Source of the DNA: Arthrobacter sp. 135MFCol5.1
GTDB taxonomy: Bacteria; Actinomycetota; Actinomycetes; Actinomycetales; Micrococcaceae
Reading direction: 5' to 3'
NCBI RefSeq assembly: GCF_000374865.1
Contig: NZ_KB895452.1
Location: 310,001 to 374,000, forward strand
Length of the DNA stretch: 64,000 nucleotides
Part shown: positions 46,926-55,788 of the stretch, in pieces
Layout of the letters: every line of letters begins with the position of its first letter
How positions within the stretch are numbered: the stretch's first letter is position 1
Program-made: the position numbers and the translations under genes
Notes under the pieces: model-generated
Told to the model about the DNA's origin: nothing
Seen by the model: only the letters and a program-made list of their open reading frames with translations
Database searches by the model: none

Positions 46926-47228
46926 ATGCTGTCGCTGACCATCGTGGTGCTTGCCACGCTCGCCGCCGGGTTTATCGTCTGGGCCAATGACAAACGCCAT
47001 TCCCGATACGGCGCGGGCGTGCCCGCCGGGATCGCCGTGGGCGTCGCGGCGATGGCGTGGATCATCCTCATGACGGCAGGTTTCGGCTACCTTCCGGGTT
47101 TGACGTGGCTCCCCTGGGTCCTGCCCATTGTCCTCGGCACCGCCGCGGCCATTGCCGCCGTCGCCTACCTGGGCCGCACCCGGACACGCCATGACACGGA
47201 ACGGCTGAACGCGGTCCTGCGGGGCTGA
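46926..47228 (+). CDS. Small three-helix membrane protein, function unknown
   Basis: 100 residues with three hydrophobic helices (LSLTIVVLATLAAGFIVWA; IAVGVAAMAWIILMTAGFGY; WLPWVLPIVLGTAAAIAAVA) and a basic C terminus (RTRTRHDTERLNAVLRG). I do not recognise a family. A very good ribosome site, AAGGAG, lies 5 bases before the ATG. It is 26 bases after DUF3107, so co-transcribed. Confidence 0.75.
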   Translation: MLSLTIVVLATLAAGFIVWANDKRHSRYGAGVPAGIAVGVAAMAWIILMTAGFGYLPGLTWLPWVLPIVLGTAAAIAAVAYLGRTRTRHDTERLNAVLRG

Positions 47229-47241
47229 ACCGGACCCTGAG

Positions 47242-47287
47242 TAAAGCTGTGGCCACCACCCGGACGGGTGGTGGCCACAGGCTTTTT
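47242..47287 (+). terminator. Hairpin terminator between convergent transcripts
   Basis: TGTGGCCACCACCC pairs with GGGTGGTGGCCACA around GGAC, followed by GGCTTTTT on the plus strand. Reading the minus strand only TTT follows. It ends the tetR-DUF3107 transcript and separates it from thiG. Confidence 0.85.
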
Positions 47288-47292
47288 ATGGG

Positions 47293-48342
<1,050 letters not shown>

Positions 48343-48346
<4 letters not shown>

Positions 48347-49632
48347 GCTGTCTCCTTCAGATGGGGGCTGGGGACGGCCACGGCCGACCCGGAAAAACGG
48401 TCCGGGGTGAACGGTGCCCAGCGGGGATCGGCGGCTCCGTCCAGGAGTGCCGTGCAGATCGCGGCGGCGGCGGGCGTGAGCAGCACCCCGTGCCGGAAGA
48501 AACCGGTCGCGATGATCAGCCCCGGCACGTGCCCGTCCGCTGGGCCCCCGGATCCCAAGGACGCCGCAACCCGGCCCAGCAAGGGTGCATTGTCGGGGGT
48601 TCCGGGGCGCGCCCGGGCGGTGCATTCCAGGAGTTCAAGTTCGGCGACGGCGGGAACCAGCGCCTGGGCGTCCCGGAGAAGCTGGTAGACGCTCCCGGCG
48701 CTCACGGCGTCGGAGAGGGCGTCCTCCCGTTGGGACGCGCCGATGACTGCCGTGCCATCCTCCCGGGGCACGATGTACACCGGGATCCCGTGGACCAGCC
48801 CACGCACCGTGGCTGTCACCAACGGGCGGAGGTGCTGCGGCACGGAAAGCCGGAGGATGTCCCCGTGCACCGGCCGCAGCGGCAGGTCAAGGCCGTGGGG
48901 CAAGCCGTCAAGGGACGCCGCGTGCAGGCCGTTGGCCACGACAGTTTCCCCCGCCAGGACTGTGCTGCCGCTCCCAAGGCGGACGCCGGCCACCGTCCCG
49001 TCCTTCCACAGCAGTCCGGCCGCCCGCTCCGGGACGGCAAAACCTTCCGTTGCACCGGCAACCGCCACCGTCGGGGTTTCCCGTACCGTTGCGGCGAGCG
49101 CCAGGCGCACGGACGCTATCAGCCTCCTCGGGTCCACCTGGTGGTCGGCCGGGGTGTCCAGCGCACAGGAGATCCCCGGGCTCAGCAGGGGTTCGCGGCT
49201 GCGGGCTTCACGCACGGTCAACGGTGCCACCTCCAGGCCGCTGGCCTGCTGCACTGCGCGCAGGTCCATCAGCGCCCGCCGGTCGGCAGCGTCGACACCG
49301 ACAGCGAGGGTGGGTGTCATCAGGTAGCCGGTCCCGGCTCCGGCTGCTGCGGCGACGCCGGCAGCGAAGCCTGGCCAGCGGGATGATGCGTCGAGCATGA
49401 GCTCCAGGAGGTCCTCTTCCTGGTAGTGCAGCTCGCTGACGGGGGCCAGCATGCCGGCAGCGGCCCAACTGGCGCCGGCGCCGGGCGCGTCATCGATGAG
49501 CGCAACGGACCGGCCGGAGCGCTGGATCTCCCAGGCGATTCCGTGTCCCACCACTCCGGCGCCGATGACGGCGACGTCGGCCCGGATGGCGTCATCGCCA
49601 GGTCCGGGCAGGCAGTTCCTGGTGCTGGTCAT
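48343..49632 (-). CDS. thiO: Glycine oxidase (ThiO)
   Basis: FAD-dependent oxidase making dehydroglycine from glycine for the thiazole moiety in aerobic thiamine synthesis. 429 residues of the D-amino-acid oxidase fold. FAD motif VAVIGAGVVGHGIAWE (about 20-36), GASWAAAGMLAP (about 55), and C-terminal PLLGRVAASLG... IATGFFRHGVLLTPA (about 380). Its ribosome site AGGGAAGGA is at the 3' end of the TPP riboswitch, so translation should fall when thiamine pyrophosphate is high. Confidence 0.94.
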
Positions 49633-49644
49633 GGTGTGGTTCCT

Positions 49645-49738
49645 TCCCTACGCCGGTATTAGCCGGATCAGGTCAAGCGGTCGGCTCCGACGCCCTCTCA
49701 GCCCGGCGCTTTGTGACAGCTGCCGCGGGCTCCCGCAG
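49645..49738 (-). promoter_or_regulatory. TPP riboswitch (thi box) upstream of thiO
   Basis: On the minus strand the conserved parts read GGGAGCCC, CTGAGAGGG, CCGACC, TTGACCTGATCCGG and TAATACCGGCGTAGGGA, which are the thi-box helices and pyrimidine-sensor loop. The last helix overlaps AGGGAAGGA, the thiO ribosome site, so it likely blocks translation when TPP binds. A TAAACT box at 49748-49753 is a likely -10 for this transcript. Confidence 0.95.
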
Positions 49739-49760
49739 TACCAGCCCAGTTTAGAGGAAC

Positions 49761-49773
49761 TAGGCTGGCAGGC
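49761..49773 (+). promoter_or_regulatory. -10-like box TAGGCT for thiE
   Basis: TAGGCT at 49761-49766 ends 7 bases before the thiE ATG. It sits within 8 bases of the -10-like TAAACT for the opposite thiO transcript. Confidence 0.45.
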
Positions 49774-50466
49774 ATGAATATGTCCCCCTCCTCCTTTCCT
49801 GCCCTTGGGGCGGCCCGACTGTACCTCTGCACGGATGCGCGCCGGGACCGCGGCGACTTTGCCCGGTTCGTGGATGCCGCGTTCGCCGGGGGCGTGGACA
49901 TCATCCAGTTGCGCGACAAGAGCATCGAGGCAGCCGAAGAACTGGACCTGCTGGCGGTCTTGAAGGAGGCCGCGGTTCGCCACGGGCGGCTTTGGGCCGT
50001 TAACGACCGGGCCGACATCGCGGTGCTGTCCGGAGCACCGGTGTTCCACATCGGCCAAAAAGACCTCCCGTTGGCTGCGGCCCGGACGCTGGTCAACGGC
50101 AATGCGGCCATCGGGATGTCCAGCCACAGCCCGGAGCAGGTGGATGCCGCCCTCTCCGCCGCTGCCGGGCCTTCCCACCTGGACTACTTCTGCGTGGGGC
50201 CTGTCTGGGCCACGCCCACCAAACCCGGCCGGACCGCCGTCGGGCTGGACCTGGTGAAGTACGCCGCCAAGGCCGCCGCGGAAGCACCCAACCCGGTGCC
50301 GTGGTTTGCCATCGGGGGCATCGACCACGGGAACGTGCACCAGGTGGCGGAGGCAGGAGCACGGAGGATCGTGGTGGTGCGTGCCATCACGGAGGCGTCG
50401 GATCCCGCGGCCGCTGCGGCCTCCCTGCTCGACGCGCTGGACGCTGCCGGCCCCGGGCCTGCGTAA
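49774..50466 (+). CDS. thiE: Thiamine-phosphate synthase (ThiE)
   Basis: Joins HMP pyrophosphate and thiazole phosphate to thiamine phosphate. 230 residues, TIM barrel, with [17 protein letters not shown] (about 16), [10 protein letters not shown] (about 41-50), [14 protein letters not shown] (about 72), HIGQKDLPL (about 92), and [16 protein letters not shown] (about 138). PWFAIGGID is the phosphate loop. It is divergent from thiO and lies outside the riboswitch, with no ribosome site of its own except GGCAGG. Confidence 0.95.
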   Translation: MNMSPSSFPALGAARLYLCTDARRDRGDFARFVDAAFAGGVDIIQLRDKSIEAAEELDLLAVLKEAAVRHGRLWAVNDRADIAVLSGAPVFHIGQKDLPLAAARTLVNGNAAIGMSSHSPEQVDAALSAAAGPSHLDYFCVGPVWATPTKPGRTAVGLDLVKYAAKAAAEAPNPVPWFAIGGIDHGNVHQVAEAGARRIVVVRAITEASDPAAAAASLLDALDAAGPGPA

Positions 50467-50482
50467 ACCCAGGACTTGGAGT

Positions 50483-50495
50483 TACGCTGACTTTT
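50483..50495 (+). promoter_or_regulatory. -10-like box TACGCT for the RNB ribonuclease gene
   Basis: TACGCT at 50483-50488 ends 7 bases before the GTG. The thiE stop is only 17 bases before the box. Confidence 0.45.
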
Positions 50496-52007
50496 GTGTC
50501 ACATCATCGGTTGGCTCCCAATGTCCGCGACCACCGGAACGCCTTGGAAGAGGCACTGGGCGCGTTGCGGACCGAACTCGAACTGCCGGGGCCTTACCCG
50601 GCCGCGGCAGTGGACGACGCCCGCGCCGCCGTGGCGGCCCTGAAACTGCCGTCCTATGACCTGACCGCCGTCGCATTCGTGACCATCGACCCCGCCTCGT
50701 CCACGGATCTGGACCAAGCCGTGTTCATCGAGCCGGACGGGGGCGGCTACCGGGTGCTGTACGCGATCGCCGATGTTCCTGCATTTGTTGCGCCGGGTGG
50801 TCCGCTGGATGCTGAAACCAGGCGCCGCGGGCAGACGTTCTACGCTCCCGACGGCCGGATCCCGCTGCACCCGGAGGTCATCAGCGAAGGGGCCGGGAGC
50901 CTGCTGCCGGGCCAGGAGTGTCCGGCTTTCGTCTGGGAATTCACGCTCGACACCGACGCAGCAGTGATGTCCGTGGGCGTCAGGCGGGCGCGGATCCGCA
51001 GCCGCGACAAGCTCAGCTACAAAGGTGCACAAGCAGCCCTCGACGCCGGCACCGCTCCCCCCGTGCTGAAACTGCTCCGGGAAGTGGGGCTGAAACGGGT
51101 GGCGCTTGAGAGGGAGCGCGGGGGCGCCAGCCTCAACATGCCGGAGCAGGAGATCGTTCAGCTGCCCGACGGCGGCTACCGGATCGACGCCGCCCCGCAG
51201 CTTCCCGTGGAGGACTGGAACGCGCAGATTTCGCTGATGACGGGGATGGCGGCAGCCCAGCTCATGCTGGAAGGCAAGGTGGGCATCCTGCGCACCATGC
51301 CGGCCCCGGATGAGCGGTCGCTGAGGCATTTCCGGCTGCAGACCGAAGTGCTGGGCAGGCCGTGGGACGGCGAAGTCAGCTACGGCGAGTACCTGCGGTC
51401 GCTTGACCCCACCGATCCCCGCCAGCTGGCCATCATGCATTCGGCCGGGATGCTGTTCCGGGGCGCGTCCTATACGGCGTTTGACGGAACGGTCCCGGAC
51501 GACGGCATCCAGTCCGCCATCGGCGCCGCCTACGCCCACACCACCGCCCCGCTGCGCCGGCTGGTGGACCGCTTCGTGCTGGTGATCTGCGAAGCCCTCA
51601 GCAACGGCGGTGATGTTCCGGGCTGGGCACGGGAGGCGCTGCCGCTGCTGCCGGGAATCATGGCCGGTTCCGACCAGCTGGCGTCGCGGATGGAGCGGAT
51701 GGCGCTGGACACGGTGGAGGCGGCATTGCTGCTGAACCACATCGGCCAGGAATTCGACGCGATCGTGATTTCCGGGTCCAAGCCCCAGAACGGAAACGGC
51801 AATGGATCCGCCAAGAACGGCAATGGAAACGGCAACGGAGCCACCCGGAACGGCAACGGGAACGGCAGTTCCGGGATCATCCAGATCGCCGAACCGGCGG
51901 TGACGGCCCGCTGCGCCGGCGAGCTGACGTCCGGTACCAAGGTGCGCGTCCGGCTGCTGTCCTCCGACATCACCACCCGGCAGATCCACTTCGAACTGGT
52001 TCCATAA
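50496..52007 (+). CDS. RNB-domain exoribonuclease (RNase II/R type) with Asn-Gly repeat insertion
   Basis: 3'-5' exoribonuclease of about 503 residues. The catalytic Asp cluster DPASSTDLDQAV is at about 65-76, YAIADVPAFV follows, and YAHTTAPLRRLVDRFV (about 346) is the C-terminal RNB signature. Shorter than E. coli RNase II, with no N-terminal cold-shock domains. Between the RNB domain and a final beta-rich, S1-like segment (about 460-503) is an insertion of about 30 residues of NGNGNG-type repeat (DNA 51784-51870). GTG start at 50496, following VTLTF in an open frame. No ribosome site. Confidence 0.9.
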   Translation: MSHHRLAPNVRDHRNALEEALGALRTELELPGPYPAAAVDDARAAVAALKLPSYDLTAVAFVTIDPASSTDLDQAVFIEPDGGGYRVLYAIADVPAFVAPGGPLDAETRRRGQTFYAPDGRIPLHPEVISEGAGSLLPGQECPAFVWEFTLDTDAAVMSVGVRRARIRSRDKLSYKGAQAALDAGTAPPVLKLLREVGLKRVALERERGGASLNMPEQEIVQLPDGGYRIDAAPQLPVEDWNAQISLMTGMAAAQLMLEGKVGILRTMPAPDERSLRHFRLQTEVLGRPWDGEVSYGEYLRSLDPTDPRQLAIMHSAGMLFRGASYTAFDGTVPDDGIQSAIGAAYAHTTAPLRRLVDRFVLVICEALSNGGDVPGWAREALPLLPGIMAGSDQLASRMERMALDTVEAALLLNHIGQEFDAIVISGSKPQNGNGNGSAKNGNGNGNGATRNGNGNGSSGIIQIAEPAVTARCAGELTSGTKVRVRLLSSDITTRQIHFELVP

Positions 52008-52298
52008 GGGCCCTATGGACGCGGCAGGAAGGGGCAACACGGGGATTTCGCCCCTGTACGGCTAGACTGGGAAGGTAGAACTGGATGCCCGGTCGTTGAT
52101 TTCCTTGATTTGAAACCAACAAGCCCGCCCCTACGCGATCTTGAGATTTGCCCGTTGGTCACCAGTGCCAGCATTAGATAGCCCGCGATCGGCTTCCACT
52201 GGATTAGCTTGCGCGCCCGAGCGTGCTCCGGAACGGCCAGGACTGGCCGGCCCGTTGAGCAGGCAGCGCCATTGCCCAAATGAATAAGGAAACTCCCC
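52008..52298 (+). promoter_or_regulatory. Long 5' leader region of the DEAD-box helicase gene
   Basis: A 291-base stretch before the helicase GTG. TAGACT at about 52063-52068 is a -10 candidate, which would give a leader of more than 200 bases. It contains GGCCAG-GA-CTGGCC near 52237 and the pair AACCAAC / GTTGGT near 52115 and 52155. No known riboswitch class is recognised. Confidence 0.45.
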
Positions 52299-53966
52299 GT
52301 GAGTGAATTGCATACCCACCAGCTCCTGACCGATGCGTCCGGCACCGAGACCATCGAGCCGGAAGAGACCATCATCTCGGACGAGACCCCGCACGAGATC
52401 GCGGAGAAGTCCTTTGCCGACTACAACGTCCGCGCGGATATTGTCGAGTCCCTCGCCGACGCCGGGATCACGCACCCCTTCCCCATCCAGGCCATGACCC
52501 TGCCGGTGGCCTTGGCGGGCCACGACATCATCGGCCAGGCCAAGACCGGTACCGGCAAGACCCTGGGCTTCGGCATCCCGGCGCTGCAGCGGGTCATCGG
52601 ACAGGACGACCCCGGCTACGCCAAATTGGCCGTCCCGGGCGCCCCGCAGGCCCTGGTCATCGTCCCCACCCGCGAGTTGGCAGTGCAGGTGGCCAACGAC
52701 CTCCAAACGGCCTCCCGCAAGCGCAACGCCAGGATCACCACCATTTACGGTGGCCGCGCCTACGAGCCCCAGGTTGAAGCACTCCAGCAGGGCGTCGAAG
52801 TAGTAGTGGGTACCCCGGGGCGCCTGATCGACCTGTACAAGCAGAAGCACCTGAGCCTGAAGAACGTCAAGCTCGTGGTCCTCGACGAAGCCGACGAAAT
52901 GCTGGACCTGGGCTTCCTGCCGGACGTTGAGACCCTGATCGCCGGAACCCCGGCTGTCCGCCAGACGCTCCTGTTCTCGGCAACCATGCCCGGCCCCGTC
53001 ATCGCGATGGCGCGCCGCTACATGACCCAGCCCACCCACATCAGGGCAGCCGATCCGGATGATGAAGGCCTCACCAAGCGCGACATCCGCCAGCTCATCT
53101 ACCGTGCGCACAGCATGGACAAGACCGAGGTGGTGGCACGCATCCTGCAGGCCCGGGGCCGTGGCCGGACCATCATCTTCACCAAGACCAAGCGCACCGC
53201 CGCCAAGGTGGCCGAGGAACTGGTGGACCGCGGTTTCGCCGCCGCAGCCATCCACGGCGACCTGGGCCAGGGCGCACGCGAACAGGCGCTCCGCGCGTTC
53301 CGGAACAACAAAGTGGATGTGCTGGTGGCAACGGACGTCGCCGCCCGCGGCATCGACGTGGACGATGTCACCCACGTGATCAACTACCAGTGCGTCGAGG
53401 ACGAAAAAATCTACCTGCACCGGGTGGGCCGCACCGGCCGCGCCGGCAACAAGGGCACTGCAGTCACATTCGTCGACTGGGATGACATGCCGCGCTGGGC
53501 GCTGATCAACAAGGCCTTGGGCCTGAGCGTCCCCGAGCCCGTGGAAACCTACTCCTCCTCACCGCACCTCTACAGTGACCTCGACATCCCCGAGGGCACC
53601 AAGGGACGTCTCCCGCGCGACAAGCGGACCTTGGCCGGCGTTGACGCCGAGGTGCTTGAGGACTTGGGCGAAACCGGCAAGAAGAACAGCCGCGGCGGCC
53701 GGGACGCCTCCCGTTCCCGCGAGCGCGACGGCCGGGGACGCGGAAAGGACGACGGCGGAAAGGCCGGCGGCCGGGACTCCGCCCGCTCCGGTGAGCGCCG
53801 TCGTCGTACCTCCGACTCCGCCCCTGCCGCGGACGCAGCCGCCCCCGCGGCCGACGGCGACCAGCCCTCGCGCACCCGCCGTCCCCGGACCCGCACCCGC
53901 CGCCGCAACGGCGAAGTGGTTGCCGCCGCGGACAAGGGCGGACAGCCCGGCAGCTCCGAGGGCTAA
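52299..53966 (+). CDS. DEAD-box ATP-dependent RNA helicase
   Basis: 555-residue RNA helicase of the RhlE/DeaD type. Q-motif region THPFPIQAMTLPVAL (about 63), Walker A AKTGTGKTLGFG (about 81), PTRELAVQVA, TPGRLIDL, DEAD box VVLDEADEMLDLGF (about 193), SAT (about 228), ARGIDVDDVTHVINY (about 349) and HRVGRTGRAG (about 373). The last 110 residues are a basic, disordered Arg/Gly/Ala tail (RDASRSRERDGRGRGKDD), likely RNA-binding. GTG start with AAGGAAA 7 bases upstream. Likely helps RNA decay or ribosome assembly, as the neighbouring RNB ribonuclease suggests. Confidence 0.95.
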   Translation: MSELHTHQLLTDASGTETIEPEETIISDETPHEIAEKSFADYNVRADIVESLADAGITHPFPIQAMTLPVALAGHDIIGQAKTGTGKTLGFGIPALQRVIGQDDPGYAKLAVPGAPQALVIVPTRELAVQVANDLQTASRKRNARITTIYGGRAYEPQVEALQQGVEVVVGTPGRLIDLYKQKHLSLKNVKLVVLDEADEMLDLGFLPDVETLIAGTPAVRQTLLFSATMPGPVIAMARRYMTQPTHIRAADPDDEGLTKRDIRQLIYRAHSMDKTEVVARILQARGRGRTIIFTKTKRTAAKVAEELVDRGFAAAAIHGDLGQGAREQALRAFRNNKVDVLVATDVAARGIDVDDVTHVINYQCVEDEKIYLHRVGRTGRAGNKGTAVTFVDWDDMPRWALINKALGLSVPEPVETYSSSPHLYSDLDIPEGTKGRLPRDKRTLAGVDAEVLEDLGETGKKNSRGGRDASRSRERDGRGRGKDDGGKAGGRDSARSGERRRRTSDSAPAADAAAPAADGDQPSRTRRPRTRTRRRNGEVVAAADKGGQPGSSEG

Positions 53967-53974
53967 CTGCGTCG

Positions 53975-54847
53975 ATGACAGACACTGTTTGGGCGCCGGA
54001 CGGCGGCAGCCTGGTGGTTCACGCGGACAACGCGGAGTACCTCCCAACACTGCCGGACGGCGCCTTCACGCTGATCTATGTGGATCCGCCCTTCAACACG
54101 GGCAGGCCGCAGCAGCGGCAGGAAACCCGGATGGTAGCCAACGCTGAAGGCAGCGGGGACCGGGTGGGTTTCAAGGGCCGTTCCTACGACACCATCAAGG
54201 GCGCACTGCACCGCTACGACGACGCGTTCAGCGACTATTGGTCCTTCCTGGAACCGCGGCTGGTGGAGGCGTGGCGCCTGCTGGCTGATGACGGCACCCT
54301 TTACCTGCACCTGGACTACCGCGAAGTGCATTACGCCAAGGTGATGCTGGACGCCATTTTCGGCCGGGCATGCTTCCTGAACGAGATCATCTGGGCGTAC
54401 GACTACGGCGCCCGGGCGAAGAACCGGTGGCCCACCAAGCACGACAACATCCTGGTGTACGTGAAAAACCCGGCCAAATACCACTTCGACAACGCCGAGG
54501 TGGATCGTGAACCGTACATGGCCCCCGGGCTGGTGACGCCGGCCAAGCGCGAACTGGGCAAGCTGCCTACGGACGTCTGGTGGCACACCATCGTCTCCCC
54601 CACCGGCAAGGAAAAGACCGGGTACCCCACCCAGAAGCCGGAAGGGCTGGTCCGCCGGATTGTGGCCGCCTCGTCCCGCCCCGGCGACTGGTGCCTGGAC
54701 TTTTTCGCAGGCTCCGGCACCCTGGGCGCCGTGGCGGCCAAGCTTGGCAGGAAGTTCGTGTGCGTGGACCAGAACCAGCCCGCGATCGACATCATGGCCA
54801 AAAGGCTCGGTGCGCACGCCACCCTGGCCGTGTACCAGCCCACCTGA
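53975..54847 (+). CDS. Solitary DNA methyltransferase, beta-class N6-adenine/N4-cytosine type
   Basis: 290-residue methylase. The catalytic motif IV VDPPFNTG (about 36) precedes the AdoMet-binding motif I FFAGSGTLGAVAA (about 243), which is the beta-class order. Between them EIIWAYDYGARAKNRWPTKHDNILVYVKN (about 137-165) and GYPTQKPEGLVRRIV (about 214) are typical of the type II N6A/N4C methylases. DPPF, rather than DPPY or SPPY, leaves the base undecided. No restriction enzyme or specificity gene is near. It starts 9 bases after the helicase stop and its end nearly touches the convergent PHP gene. Confidence 0.88.
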   Translation: MTDTVWAPDGGSLVVHADNAEYLPTLPDGAFTLIYVDPPFNTGRPQQRQETRMVANAEGSGDRVGFKGRSYDTIKGALHRYDDAFSDYWSFLEPRLVEAWRLLADDGTLYLHLDYREVHYAKVMLDAIFGRACFLNEIIWAYDYGARAKNRWPTKHDNILVYVKNPAKYHFDNAEVDREPYMAPGLVTPAKRELGKLPTDVWWHTIVSPTGKEKTGYPTQKPEGLVRRIVAASSRPGDWCLDFFAGSGTLGAVAAKLGRKFVCVDQNQPAIDIMAKRLGAHATLAVYQPT

Positions 54848-54860
54848 CGCGCCCCCATGA

Positions 54861-55709
54861 TCAGGGGCGGATGACCGCGGCTCCGGTACCCAGTTCTTCG
54901 ATCCGCGCCAGCATTCCGGGGGCAGTGACGTTCTCGCCGAGCAGATTCGGCTTGCCCGTACCGTGGTAGTCGGAGGAGCCGGTGACCAGCAAGCCATGCT
55001 TGGCGGCGAGCTTGCGCAAAAACGCCCGTCCCTCTTCCGGATTGTCCCGGTGGTCGATCTCCAGTCCCGCCAGTCCGGCGTCGATCATCTCTTGGTAGGT
55101 CCGCTCCCCCACGATCCGGCCCCGGGCCGACGCTACCGGGTGGGCAAACACCGGCACGCCTCCCGCGGCACGGACAAGTTCGACGGCGGTGGCCGGGTCC
55201 GGTGCATAGTGCGGGATGAAATAGCGGGACCGGGAGGTGAGGATCGAAGCGAACGCCTCGGAACGGTCTTCCACCACCCCCGCTGCCACCAGGGCATCAG
55301 CGATGTGCGGCCGGCCCAGGGTGGCGCCCGGAGCCACGTGGTGGATCACGTCGTCCCATGTCAGGGGGTAGTCCTCGGCCAGGATGGTGACCATCCGTTC
55401 GGCCCGCGTCAGGCGCGAGTCCTTGGCTTTGGTGATCTCCTCCAGCAGGCCTGGATGGGTGGGGTCGTGCAGGTAGCTCAGGAGGTGGACGCTGATGCCT
55501 TCCGCGGTCCGGCAGGAGACTTCCATGCCGGGAACCAGGGCCACGCCGTGCGTGACGGCGGCCGCGGCCGCCTCGGCCCAGCCCGCGGTGGAATCATGGT
55601 CGGTCAAGGCCACCACGTCCAGGCCCGCACGCGCGGCAGAGGCCATGACGTCGGCGGGGGGCTCTGTCCCATCGGAGACGTTGGAGTGGGCATGCAGGTC
55701 AATCCTCAC
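54861..55709 (-). CDS. PHP-domain phosphoesterase (YciV / RNase AM type)
   Basis: 282-residue PHP-fold metal phosphoesterase. Metal ligands appear in RIDLHAHSNVSDG (about 2-14), LTDHDSTAGW (about 36), PGMEVSC (about 62) and GRPHIADAL (about 132); further ones in VFAHPVASARG (about 192) and TGSSDYHG (about 248). Related enzymes cut 3',5'-nucleoside bisphosphates or trim 5' RNA ends. GTG start without a ribosome site; TAGTCT ends 6 bases upstream. Divergent from pepP. Confidence 0.9.
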   Translation of the reverse strand: MRIDLHAHSNVSDGTEPPADVMASAARAGLDVVALTDHDSTAGWAEAAAAAVTHGVALVPGMEVSCRTAEGISVHLLSYLHDPTHPGLLEEITKAKDSRLTRAERMVTILAEDYPLTWDDVIHHVAPGATLGRPHIADALVAAGVVEDRSEAFASILTSRSRYFIPHYAPDPATAVELVRAAGGVPVFAHPVASARGRIVGERTYQEMIDAGLAGLEIDHRDNPEEGRAFLRKLAAKHGLLVTGSSDYHGTGKPNLLGENVTAPGMLARIEELGTGAAVIRP

Positions 55710-55721
55710 TTGTCCAGACTA
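55710..55721 (-). promoter_or_regulatory. -10-like box TAGTCT for the PHP gene
   Basis: On the minus strand TAGTCT (plus 55716-55721) ends 6 bases before the GTG. Confidence 0.5.
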
Positions 55722-55776
55722 GTGGACCCCGCCCCTCCGGCACCGGAGCCTGTTCGCATAGCCGCGACGCTGGTGA

Positions 55777-55788
55777 GACGATGGTGCC
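55777..55788 (+). promoter_or_regulatory. -10-like box GACGAT for pepP
   Basis: GACGAT at 55777-55782 ends 6 bases before the GTG. It keeps only the A2 and T6 positions, so it is weaker than the others. Confidence 0.3.

Noticed and set aside
49645-49738. The hairpin-rich interval before thiO as a plain terminator
   Set aside because: The conserved thi-box elements are all present, so it is a riboswitch.
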